From an uncultured Clostridium sp. (GTDB taxonomy: Bacteria > Bacillota > Clostridia > TANB77 > CAG-508): 64,000 nucleotides of DNA. How positions within the stretch are numbered: the stretch's first letter is position 1; each line of letters starts with the position of its first letter. Position numbers and translations under genes: made by a program. Below are positions 1-7,578 of this stretch, in pieces. The notes under the pieces were generated by a model. It was given only the letters and a program-made list of their open reading frames with translations. It searched no databases and was not told the origin of the DNA. Location: NCBI GenBank assembly GCA_946499885.1, contig CAMMTN010000007.1, positions 1-64,000 of the forward strand, given 5' to 3'.

Positions 1-60
1 ATAATAAAAATGTTGAAGTAGTTTTATTAACCACCCCAACATTTATTATAGAACCGAAAG

Positions 61-97
61 TATAACCAAGTGAAATCACATTTGGTTATATTTTTTT
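61..97 (+). terminator. Rho-independent terminator of an upstream gene
   Basis: An 8-bp stem (62-69 with 82-89), helped by an inner GTG/CAC pairing, is followed by a run of seven T at 91-97. It would end transcription entering from the left edge. A second inverted repeat (about 2-15 with 45-58) precedes it. No gene is visible in 1-239. Confidence 0.7.
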
Positions 98-239
98 CTC
101 AAAATATACATATATCTAGCCTTATTATTATGATTTCTAGTAAACCATTATCATGTAGTTATTTATTAAACTAAATAAAAAGTATAAAATTTAATTATAT
201 AGAGATAATAATATAAAATTTGAAAGGACAAAGTATTTT

Positions 240-512
240 ATGGAAAATGAGGAGATTTTTAATTTAGATGATTATAAAAATATTGCTAATTTAATAGAAG
301 AAAAAATGTCTATATTGAGAAAAAACGAAGATTTTAATGAGAAATATTTACGCCTTACAAATATGATAGAAAATTTAGAAAATAATTTAGATGAAATTAA
401 AAAAGAAGAATTTGAAGAAATAGTGAAATTATTTTACGAAACAGAACAATATTATTTTATATTAAGCTATTCATTGGGTGTGAAATATGGGGATATGTTA
501 AATAAGTTATAA
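240..512 (+). CDS. Small acidic helical protein of unknown function (90 aa)
   Basis: I do not recognise this protein with certainty. It is rich in Glu, Asn and Leu, predicted all-helical, with no membrane segment or signal peptide. The C-terminal pattern (aromatic stretch, then SLGVKYGDML) loosely resembles the small DUF6809-like proteins common near prophage and accessory genes in Firmicutes, but this is a weak impression. GAAAGGA at about 221-227 lies about 12 bases before the ATG and supports the start. It stands alone, between a terminator on its left and a structured repeat that begins about 20 bases after its stop. Confidence 0.6.
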   Translation: MENEEIFNLDDYKNIANLIEEKMSILRKNEDFNEKYLRLTNMIENLENNLDEIKKEEFEEIVKLFYETEQYYFILSYSLGVKYGDMLNKL

Positions 513-532
513 CAAAAAGTTATATTATATAA

Positions 533-684
533 AGCAAACCATATATTTTATTAAATTTTTATTTTCGGCCCCCAACATCGTACAAACTGTAATAACTCCA
601 CTAATGTGTCGTTAACAGTTTGTAAACTTGTCGGTCCCCACCTTAAGCACTCAAATAAAAATTTAAGAAAATATATGGTTCGCT
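533..684. repeat. Long hairpin with conserved core, copy 1
   Basis: Two AT-rich arms (533-564 and 653-684) are complementary over about 31 bp with two mismatches. Between them is a GC-richer core (566-651) starting CGGCCCCCAACATCG and containing an inner 9-bp helix (ACAAACTGT with ACAGTTTGT), then GTCGGTCCCCACC. The core is almost identical to one at 48243-48320, while the arms of the two copies differ in sequence but keep the pairing. It may be a structured RNA or a mobile palindrome; no known RNA family was recognised. Confidence 0.75.
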
Positions 685-717
685 AAAATATTGTAGATAT
701 TAACAATATAAAAAAAT

Positions 718-763
718 AAACAACCTAAAACTTTATTTACTAAAATAAAATTCTAGGTTGTTA
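718..763 (-). terminator. Terminator-like inverted repeat after the XRE gene
   Basis: CAACCTA at 721-727 pairs with TAGGTTG at 754-760, with further AT pairing inside. On the minus strand the stem is followed by a T-rich tract, so it fits as the terminator of the minus-strand regulator ending at 801. Confidence 0.6.
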
Positions 764-800
764 TTAATATAACATTGCAAAATTGACAACAAGCATGTTT

Positions 801-1136
801 TTAATCTTTTGAAGTCAAAAAATAATTTATAATATGTAATACAGTATTTTTATCCTTTATACTTAACTTCTTAAAATTTTCTTCATAAATAGCTACTTTT
901 CCTTTTACATCTTCATCTAATAAATCATATAAAATAATATCTGGAGTAATTTTATAAGCATTACAGAATTTAATTAAAGTGTCTATACTTCCCTTAGAAA
1001 AACCTCTCTCTATTTGACTTATATGTCTTGGTTCTAATCCGGTTAATTCCGCTACTTGATTTTGAGTTAAATTATTTTTCAATCTATAATATTGGCATAT
1101 TTTTCCTATGTGTACGTCCATATCTTTCTTTTTCAT
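801..1136 (-). CDS. XRE-family helix-turn-helix regulator
   Basis: A 111-residue protein with an N-terminal Cro/C1-type HTH: the stretch LTQNQVAELTGLEPRHISQI is the helix-turn-helix and GSIDTLIKFCNAYKI continues the five-helix fold. The C-terminal third ends in an amphipathic helix (KNTVLHIINYF) that closely matches the end of the regulator at 5325-5660, so the two are paralogues. The ATG at 1136 is preferred, because AAAGTGAGAG lies just upstream; a GTG at 1148 would add four residues but has no good ribosome site. It is transcribed away from the pilin-like gene at 1471 and is a candidate regulator of it. The ligand is unknown. Confidence 0.88.
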   Translation of the reverse strand: MKKKDMDVHIGKICQYYRLKNNLTQNQVAELTGLEPRHISQIERGFSKGSIDTLIKFCNAYKITPDIILYDLLDEDVKGKVAIYEENFKKLSIKDKNTVLHIINYFLTSKD

Positions 1137-1244
1137 GTATTCTCTCACTTTCTTTTTAATATACTATATATTTATATCATAAATAGGAAGGATTTATTAT
1201 TTGTTTAAAGTCAAAAATAAGATGATAAAATTAAAGAAAAAATA

Positions 1245-1273
1245 TTTACAAATAGATTAACAAAATGTATAAT
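1245..1273 (+). promoter_or_regulatory. Sigma-A promoter of the first pilin-like gene
   Basis: TTTACA (1245-1250), 17 bp, TATAAT (1268-1273). It lies in the 300-bp gap between the divergent regulator and the pilin-like gene and gives a leader of about 155 nt. Just downstream (1284-1298) is a site whose reverse complement contains AAACGACAT, the same 9-mer found in the spacer of the promoter of the second pilin-like gene at 28939; it may be an operator. Confidence 0.65.
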
Positions 1274-1470
1274 GATAGTTGATAAATGTCGTTTTAAATT
1301 TCATTTGCGATATAGAAACAATAAAATAGTAAATTGAAAGGGGGAAAACCAAAGAAAAACTGTATAAATTTATCGTATAAAGTAAATAATAATTTGTGTA
1401 GAAATGTACATAGGAATAAGGAAAGGTAGGATAAAGATGGAAGTAAAAAAGAATAAAATTATGAAATTGA

Positions 1471-3357
1471 ATGAGAAGCGGGATAACACTTATTGCTTTA
1501 GTAATCACAATCGTGATATTGATTATCTTGGCAACAGTAGCAATAAATGCAATCTTTGGAGATAACGGATTAATAACAAGTGCAGAAAAAGGAAAGCTAG
1601 AACAAGAAAAAGCAGAAGCAAGGGAAAGACTAAGTTTAGTCTTAGCAGATGCATATACAGAAAAGATAACAAATAAAGAAGAATATGACCAAAATCAATT
1701 TCTAAATGACTTCATAGTAGCAAGGGAGCCAGAGGCATATATAGAAGGACCAGAAAGTAATGAAATAAGTTTAAATGGACATACATTTGAGCTAAATAGA
1801 GAAGTGCCAGAATTAGGAGATTATTTAGGAGAGGCAGGAAATTTACCAGCAAGAATAAGTAAAATAGAATATACAGTAGATGAAAAAGGGAAAACAATAA
1901 GTGTAACAGTAAGTGCAGTAAGATTAGAAAATGTGTTAAATCCACAATATAAATATTATATAAAAGAAGAAGGAAAAGAATATATAGAAAAAGCGACACA
2001 AGCAGGAAACACATATGAATTTAGTGACTTAGAAGAAAAAAATTATATAATAAAAGTGGAGTTAATAGGGGATGTAAATGAAAACTATCCAGAAGGATTA
2101 ACAACATATGAGGAAACAGGAGTAATATCGCTTAGCCCGCCTTATTACCCAGCAGAAGTTCCAAAAATAAGTGATGGAATGACACCAGTAAAATGGAATG
2201 GAACAAACTGGGTAAAAACAACCGAAAATGATACAGAATGGTATAATTATGCAAAAAAAGAATGGGCAAACGTAGTATTAGGTGACGCAACGTTTACAGC
2301 AAGTGGAAGCCAAGAAATACTAGATGAAAGTAAAGCATATAGTATGCTAGTATGGATACCAAGATATGCATACCAAATAACAAGCCAGTATCATCAAAAT
2401 GGAACAGGTGCAGGAAATATAAATATAGTATTTATAGATACAAATAATCAAAATAAAAGTAAAACACAAACATATAACGAAAACTATCCAAGTTATACGA
2501 CTGGAAGTGGAATGAGTGATTATGTAGTACATCCAGCATTCAATTATGGAGGAACAAAACTTGCAGGATTTTGGGTAGGAAAATATGAGACAAGCCATTC
2601 AGGAAGTACAACAATAGAAAGTACAGGAAGTAGTAATACAAATGTAACAACATTAACAGCAACAATAAGACCAAATGTAACAAGCTGGAGAAACATAACA
2701 ATAAGTAATATATATACAGTATGTACAGAATTAAATAAAACAGGAAATCCATATGGATTAAATACAAGCGATACAGCCGTAGATCCACACCTAATGAAAA
2801 ATAGTGAATGGGGAGCAGTAGCATACTTAAGCCAAAATACAACATATGGCAAAGGCACAGAAGTAACAATAAATGATAATAGTAGCTATATAACAGCAGC
2901 AGGAAATTATAAAACAAATACAAACCAAAGTACAACAGGAAATGTTACTGGAATATACGACATTAGTGGAGGAGCATATGAATATGTGGCAGCATATGTA
3001 AATAATGGAAGCTCAATTTTAACAACATATGGAAAAAATGTATATGAAGCAGAAGCAAGATATAAAGACGTGTACAAAGCAACAAGCACATCAGGAAGTG
3101 ATAGTCAGTCAGGTAATTATAACTTGCTAACTCCAACAGAAAAATATGGAGATGCAGTATATGAAACATCAAGTAGTTATTCTGATTCAACATCTTGGTA
3201 TGCAGATCACTCTGACTTTCCTGGCTCGCTCAGCCCTTTCTTTGAGCGTGGAGGCGGCCATCTCAGTGATTGGGCTGCAGGCTTATTTTACTTTTACTAC
3301 AACCGTGGCAACGACAACAGCGGCTACTCATTCCGTGTAGTCCTTCCTGTAATGTGA
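1471..3357 (+). CDS. Pilin-like surface protein with FGE/C-type-lectin domain and DGR-type variable tail
   Basis: The protein opens with a type IV prepilin signal: a Gly followed by ITLIALVITIVILIILATVA, then a charged helical stalk. Residues to about 200 are nearly identical to the gene at 28939. The C-terminal half resembles a formylglycine-generating-enzyme/C-type-lectin fold (GIYDISGGAYEYVAAYV is the FGE-like motif). The last ~48 codons (3213-3357) are GC-rich and rich in NNC codons, unlike the rest, and end SFRVVLPVM, as in diversity-generating retroelement targets. The start is doubtful: the strong ribosome site GAAAGGTAGG precedes an ATG at 1437 whose frame joins this one only if one base (about C1479) is removed, so the native leader is probably frameshifted. 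ATG 1471 gives an unusually short leader. Confidence 0.8.
   Translation: MRSGITLIALVITIVILIILATVAINAIFGDNGLITSAEKGKLEQEKAEARERLSLVLADAYTEKITNKEEYDQNQFLNDFIVAREPEAYIEGPESNEISLNGHTFELNREVPELGDYLGEAGNLPARISKIEYTVDEKGKTISVTVSAVRLENVLNPQYKYYIKEEGKEYIEKATQAGNTYEFSDLEEKNYIIKVELIGDVNENYPEGLTTYEETGVISLSPPYYPAEVPKISDGMTPVKWNGTNWVKTTENDTEWYNYAKKEWANVVLGDATFTASGSQEILDESKAYSMLVWIPRYAYQITSQYHQNGTGAGNINIVFIDTNNQNKSKTQTYNENYPSYTTGSGMSDYVVHPAFNYGGTKLAGFWVGKYETSHSGSTTIESTGSSNTNVTTLTATIRPNVTSWRNITISNIYTVCTELNKTGNPYGLNTSDTAVDPHLMKNSEWGAVAYLSQNTTYGKGTEVTINDNSSYITAAGNYKTNTNQSTTGNVTGIYDISGGAYEYVAAYVNNGSSILTTYGKNVYEAEARYKDVYKATSTSGSDSQSGNYNLLTPTEKYGDAVYETSSSYSDSTSWYADHSDFPGSLSPFFERGGGHLSDWAAGLFYFYYNRGNDNSGYSFRVVLPVM
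3203..3349 (+). other. Putative DGR variable region 1
   Basis: This stretch encodes the end of the first pilin-like protein (from about DHSDFPGS to FRVVLPV). In an AT-rich gene it is abruptly GC-rich, and a large share of codons end in C or T with varied first two bases (GGC, CTC, AGC, TAC, GAC, AAC). That is the expected result of adenine mutagenesis of AAC/AAT codons. A hairpin (9-bp stem, 3430-3466) lies about 75 bases after the stop. No template repeat was found in the window. Confidence 0.65.
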
Positions 3358-3537
3358 TATCTGTTATCTGAGCTAGAATAGTGGTAATAAATAATTATGA
3401 AAGAATAGTAACTGGAACAATAGAGCATTGGTTTTTCGAGCAGGCTGGAGGCTAGCGCGAAAAACCGAGAGTGTATAATATGGTGTGTACATTATTGTAC
3501 TAAACTGCTGGCGCAGTGGTCGTAAATTGGAATATAT

Positions 3538-3610
3538 GAGTGTTAAAATCTAACTGTGTAAATTCAAAAATTTAAAATTCCTGAATTTACACAGTTAGAT
3601 TTACAAGCTC
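3538..3610. mobile_element. Miniature inverted-repeat element related to the IS256-type element
   Basis: The 73-bp segment is almost one palindrome. Its ends read GAGTGTTAAAATC inward and the complement of GAGCTTGTAAATC, each followed by the shared inner sequence TAACTGTGTAAATTCA. The same terminal sequence forms the ends of the IS at 30633-32838. It has no gene and is best explained as a non-autonomous or internally deleted derivative. No clear target duplication is visible. Confidence 0.65.
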
Positions 3611-3655
3611 AAGATAGAGATAAGGCAATAGTAGAGTATGTAATTAATAGTACTT

Positions 3656-3751
3656 ATGAATACACCCTTGTGGCGTAATCCACAAGTAGAGGCGTTCATT
3701 CAAAATTTCATCAGGGGTGGCTCACTTAGTGTAGTTATTCCTGTAATATAA
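3656..3751 (+). pseudogene. Remnant of a DGR-target C-terminus
   Basis: A 31-codon open stretch ends with NFIRGGSLSVVIPVI and a stop. It resembles the end of the first pilin-like protein (ERGGG...SFRVVLPVM), and the last ~30 bases also align at DNA level (CTCAxTxxGTGTAGTxxTTCCTGTAAT). Most of the lectin-like domain is missing between the RGG and SVVIP parts. It looks like a deleted second target, or leftovers of a cassette exchange. Confidence 0.55.
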
Positions 3752-3781
3752 AAAATGTCAAAAATTATAAATTTTGTATAG

Positions 3782-3812
3782 AAAATACCTATAATATCAA
3801 TAGGTATTTTTT
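3782..3812 (+). terminator. Rho-independent terminator
   Basis: AAAATACCTAT (3782-3792) pairs with ATAGGTATTTT (3800-3810), followed by T residues. It closes the pilin remnant region before the deaminase gene. Confidence 0.75.
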
Positions 3813-3928
3813 AGTATATTGTAATGAGAAATAAAACTTTACAACATATATTGCTTTATAAAAAGTCATGTAGTAAAATAGTATCAGAATACAAATTAAT
3901 GTATAAATTTTATACAAGGAGCGATAAA

Positions 3929-5194
3929 ATGCTAATAAAAAATGGAAATGTGATAATATTTCAAAATGATGATGTAAAAGTAAAAAAACTTGATATAAGA
4001 ATTAGAGACAATATAATAGATAAAATATCTGAAAATATTAATGAAGAAAATGAAAAAGTCATAGATGCTTCTAATAAAGTAGTAATGCCAGGACTTATAA
4101 ATACCCACGCTCACATAGCTATGAGCATATTTAGAGGTACTTTTGAAGGTTGCAATTTGTATACATGGCTTAATGAAAAAATATGGCCAATAGAAGCAAA
4201 ACTTACAAAAGAAGATGTATATAATGCAAGCATGCTTTCAATTTTAGAAATGATATCTACTGGTACTACTTGTGTAAATGATCATTACTTTATGAGTGTA
4301 GAAATCAGAAAAGCCCTAGAAGAGTCAAAGTTAAGAGCCATGATTACAAGAGTATTAATGGATACAGATGGAGAAGAGGCATCAAATAAAAGAATTCAAG
4401 AATTTGTAGATTTATATGAAAGTAGAGATGAAACAAATGAATTAATTACATATTCAGTTTCACCACATGGCTTATACACTTGCTCAGATAAATTATTAAA
4501 AAAGTCAAGAGAACTTGCTTTAAAATATAATTTACCTATACACACTCATTTTTTAGAAAGCATTGATGAAATAGAAGATATAAAGAAGATGCATGGAGAG
4601 CAAGCTTCAAGAGTATTAAAAAAATATTTTGATGGTATTCACACAATATTAGCCCATGGAGTAAAATTAAGTGACGAAGATATAGAAATATTAAAAACAA
4701 TGGGTTGCTCTATAGCACACAATCCTATATCTAACTTTAGACTAGGATGTAAAATTGCAGATACTACTAAATATCTACAAAATGGAATAAATGTAGCTTT
4801 AGGAACAGATGGACAAGGTTCTGGAAATAATTTAGATATGTTTGAAACTATGAAAATTGCAGCCTTAGCACAAGGAGGAATACATGAAAATGAAGAAAGA
4901 ATAGATTCAAAAGATGTAATAAAAATGGCAACAATTAATGGAGCAAAATTATTAGGAATAGATGAAAAAGTTGGAAGCATTGAAGAAGGAAAATGTGCAG
5001 ACATAATAATAGTAGATATTTCAGCAAACTTAGATAATATAAAAATGATTCCAAACAATGATATTATTTCTAACTTGGTATACAATACAGAAGGTAGAAA
5101 TGTTGATACAAGTATTGTAAATGGAGAAATTTTAATGGAAAATAGAAAAATTAAATTTATAAATTCCAAAGAGATAATAAGTAAATATATTTAA
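3929..5194 (+). CDS. mtaD: Amidohydrolase, probable 5'-methylthioadenosine/S-adenosylhomocysteine deaminase
   Basis: A 421-residue cytosolic metal-dependent deaminase of the amidohydrolase superfamily. The NTHAHIAM metal-binding motif is near residue 58, followed by the family-typical TLxTWLxxxIWPxE-like segment (LYTWLNEKIWPIE), a second metal site at HTHFLES (~205), a His in AHG, and the catalytic Asp in GTDGQGSGNN (~293). This layout and length match MTA/SAH deaminases, which convert adenosine-type nucleosides to inosine forms; related enzymes take 8-oxoguanine or other bases, so the substrate is not certain. The ATG at 3929 follows AAGGAGCG, whereas a longer reading from 3824 lacks a ribosome site. 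It appears to be a single-gene unit. Confidence 0.85.
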   Translation: MLIKNGNVIIFQNDDVKVKKLDIRIRDNIIDKISENINEENEKVIDASNKVVMPGLINTHAHIAMSIFRGTFEGCNLYTWLNEKIWPIEAKLTKEDVYNASMLSILEMISTGTTCVNDHYFMSVEIRKALEESKLRAMITRVLMDTDGEEASNKRIQEFVDLYESRDETNELITYSVSPHGLYTCSDKLLKKSRELALKYNLPIHTHFLESIDEIEDIKKMHGEQASRVLKKYFDGIHTILAHGVKLSDEDIEILKTMGCSIAHNPISNFRLGCKIADTTKYLQNGINVALGTDGQGSGNNLDMFETMKIAALAQGGIHENEERIDSKDVIKMATINGAKLLGIDEKVGSIEEGKCADIIIVDISANLDNIKMIPNNDIISNLVYNTEGRNVDTSIVNGEILMENRKIKFINSKEIISKYI

Positions 5195-5324
5195 TTAGAT
5201 GGAATATAACTAGCTTATTTTTAACATAAACAAATTATAAACGTACAAAATACGCACGTAATTCATTTTATATCTTTAAAACCTTTGCTATCATATAAGT
5301 ATAATTTTTTTGAAGAGGTGGAAT

Positions 5325-5660
5325 ATGAAAAAAGCAAGGGTAATAAAAATTGGAAGAAATATTCAGGTAATTAGAAAAAGTCACGGATATACGCAAGAAA
5401 AGTTAGCTGAGGCAATTGAGTGTTCACCAAGATATATAGGAGATGTAGAGCAAGACAGATCCAAACCATCCTATGAAGTTTTAGTAAAGATATGCAATCT
5501 TTTTAATATAGGAATGGACGAAATCTTCAGTGAATATTTAGAAATTAAAGGAAAAAAAGAAATAAATGGTGCACTATTTGGATTTGATAAATTAAATTCA
5601 AAAAATCAAGATACAATAGTTCACATGATTGAATATTTTAATAAAAGTAATGTATCTTAG
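5325..5660 (+). CDS. XRE-family helix-turn-helix regulator
   Basis: A 111-residue protein with a Cro/C1-type HTH near the N-terminus (YTQEKLAEAIECSPRYIGDV is the helix-turn-helix), then an acidic linker and a C-terminal helix KNQDTIVHMIEYF. The whole layout matches the regulator at 801-1136, so the two are paralogues. GAAGAGGTGG ends five bases before the ATG at 5325; a TTG at 5310 inside that site is unlikely to be the start. The gene has its own strong terminator and no obvious partner: the deaminase upstream ends 130 bases earlier and the AAA protein starts 200 bases later. Its target is unknown. Confidence 0.87.
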   Translation: MKKARVIKIGRNIQVIRKSHGYTQEKLAEAIECSPRYIGDVEQDRSKPSYEVLVKICNLFNIGMDEIFSEYLEIKGKKEINGALFGFDKLNSKNQDTIVHMIEYFNKSNVS

Positions 5661-5668
5661 AAATTAAA

Positions 5669-5730
5669 AGCGAGATATATGTATATTATAATTTTATGTT
5701 GGAGTTATGATATACATATATCTCGCTTTA
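5669..5730 (+). terminator. Strong terminator hairpin
   Basis: An 18-bp stem (5669-5686 with 5710-5727) begins AGCGAGATATATG and is followed by a T-rich tract. It ends the XRE gene. Confidence 0.75.
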
Positions 5731-5863
5731 TATTATAAAAAACATTATTTTATCAAAATAGCTTCACCGCCATTGATTTATATGGGACAATGTAGTAAAA
5801 TAGTACAAGATTAGAAAGAGATTTTGCAAAAATAAGTTAATAAATAATAAGGTAGGTGCTGTT

Positions 5864-7549
5864 ATGAATAATATGGAAGAAATTACAGGAATAGGAATAG
5901 GGATAAGCGATTTTAAAAATTTAATAGAAAGAAAAAACTATTTTATAGATAAAACTCTATTTATAAAAGACATTATAGATAATCAAGCAGGAGTTACATT
6001 AGTTACACGTCCACGTAGATTTGGGAAAACTCTAAATATGAGCATGCTTCGCTACTATTTTGATTGTACGAAAAAAAATACAGCCGAGTTATTTAAAGGC
6101 TTAAAGATAATGGAGCAAGGAGAAAAATATACATCAAAACAGGGAGCATATCCATGTATATATCTTACATTAAAAGATGTAACAGATAGAAAATATGAAA
6201 ATATGTTGCTTAATTTAAAAACTGCAGTATTAGAAATGTATAGGGAACATAGATACTTATTAGATAGTGATAAAATATACGAAGAAGAAAAAGCTAAAAT
6301 AATGGATATACTTTATACTAGAGAAGATGAAATAGCTTTAAGAACATCTGTAAAAGAATTAAGTGGATATTTATATAGACATTTTGAAAAACAAGTTATA
6401 ATACTAATTGATGAATATGATGTACCTATACAATCAGCTTATGTTAATGGATATTATGATGAGGCAATAGAATTTCTAAAAAATTTCTATAAAACAACTT
6501 TTAAAGATAATCAATATATGGAGAAAACAGTATTAACAGGTGTAAGTAGAGTTGCTAAAGAAAGTATATTTAGTGGAGCAAATAATTTTAAAGTTTTTAC
6601 TATATTAGATAATGAATTTGCAGATGATTTTGGAATAACAAATGAAGAAATAGATGAAGCACTTAAAGATTTTAAAGTGGAAGATGACAAAGAAGAAATA
6701 AAAAAATGGTATGATGGATATAGAATAGGAAATTTAGATGGAATATATAACCCATGGAGTGTACTAAATTTTTTGTCAGACGGAGTATTACGACCATATT
6801 GGGTAAATACAAGTTCAAATGATTTAATAAAACTAATATTAAAAAAATCAGTTGGAATAAAAGACAAAATATATGATTTAATAGAAGGAAAAGCTATAGA
6901 AGTACCAATTAATTTAGAAACAATAATAGTTGGGATAGAAGATAAAGCAGATAATATATGGGGATTAATGCTAGGAACTGGGTATTTAAAAGTTGTGGAA
7001 GTAGTAAACCAAATGGAAGGAATATATAAAGTAGCACTTCCAAATTATGAAATAAAAACATTATTTCAAGGAATAGTAAGAGATTGGTTTAATAATAAAG
7101 TAAGTGGAGAAAATTTAAGAAGTATATTAGATGACTTAGTAAATTTAAGGTTGCCGGATTTTAAAAAGAAATTTCAAAGATTAGTAGAAGAAATGTTTAG
7201 CTATATGGATGTAGGAAAAGATACAGCAGAAAACTTTTACCATGCATTTGTGTTAGGATTATTAGTAGGTTTAAAAGATACATACTATATAAAGTCTAAC
7301 CGCGAATCAAGACTTGGCAGATATGATATAATGTTAGAGCCAAAAGATAAAAATAAAAACAGCTTCATAATAGAATTTAAGCTTGCAGAAGATATGGATG
7401 AAGAGAGTTTAGAAGAATTATTAGAAAAAGCAAAAGAGCAAATAGAAATAAAAAAATATGATGTAGAACTTAAAGAAAAGGGAATAAACAGCATAACAAA
7501 AATGGTATTTGCATGTAAAGGAAAAAACTTTAAAATGGAAATAATCTAA
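5864..7549 (+). CDS. AAA-ATPase-like protein with PD-(D/E)XK nuclease-like C-terminus
   Basis: A 561-residue protein of the family pairing an AAA_9-type P-loop domain with a PDDEXK_9 domain (formerly DUF1703). The N-terminus has the typical FIDKTLFIKDII segment and the degenerate Walker A RPRRFGKTL (around residues 50-60); LIDEYDVPI is the Walker B region. The C-terminal ~100 residues carry the nuclease-like core GRYDIML ... SFIIEFKL (D, then E-x-K). Family members are abundant and expanded in gut Firmicutes and Bacteroidetes, and their role is unresolved; mobile-element or defence roles have been proposed but nothing here settles this. The ATG follows AAGGTAGGTG. It ends 29 bases before smc, but shared function is not implied. 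Confidence 0.85.
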   Translation: MNNMEEITGIGIGISDFKNLIERKNYFIDKTLFIKDIIDNQAGVTLVTRPRRFGKTLNMSMLRYYFDCTKKNTAELFKGLKIMEQGEKYTSKQGAYPCIYLTLKDVTDRKYENMLLNLKTAVLEMYREHRYLLDSDKIYEEEKAKIMDILYTREDEIALRTSVKELSGYLYRHFEKQVIILIDEYDVPIQSAYVNGYYDEAIEFLKNFYKTTFKDNQYMEKTVLTGVSRVAKESIFSGANNFKVFTILDNEFADDFGITNEEIDEALKDFKVEDDKEEIKKWYDGYRIGNLDGIYNPWSVLNFLSDGVLRPYWVNTSSNDLIKLILKKSVGIKDKIYDLIEGKAIEVPINLETIIVGIEDKADNIWGLMLGTGYLKVVEVVNQMEGIYKVALPNYEIKTLFQGIVRDWFNNKVSGENLRSILDDLVNLRLPDFKKKFQRLVEEMFSYMDVGKDTAENFYHAFVLGLLVGLKDTYYIKSNRESRLGRYDIMLEPKDKNKNSFIIEFKLAEDMDEESLEELLEKAKEQIEIKKYDVELKEKGINSITKMVFACKGKNFKMEII

Positions 7550-7578
7550 GTTGTGCAGTATACAAGTAGGTGTAATAA

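Larger units (their letters stand above)
3358..3928. other. Gene-poor stretch with element remnants
   Basis: This 570-bp gap holds, in order, a hairpin with stem GGTTTTTCG/CGAAAAACC (3430-3466), a 73-bp palindromic miniature element (3538-3610), a ~45-bp segment also found beside the second pilin-like gene (3611-3655), a broken DGR-type C-terminus (3656-3751), a terminator (3782-3812), and the leader of the deaminase gene. Confidence 0.7.

Noticed and set aside
1712..3193. Several long Leu/Tyr-rich open frames on the minus strand across the pilin-like gene
   Set aside because: They are shadows of an AT-rich coding strand (low-complexity L/Y/H/F composition), lack ribosome sites and overlap a clearly coding frame. 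The same applies to similar frames under 28939-30597, smc, the ATPase, clpC and others.
3428..3540. DGR template repeat after the first variable region
   Set aside because: The segment is not rich in AAC/AAT and does not align with the variable tail; it contains only a hairpin and AT-rich DNA.
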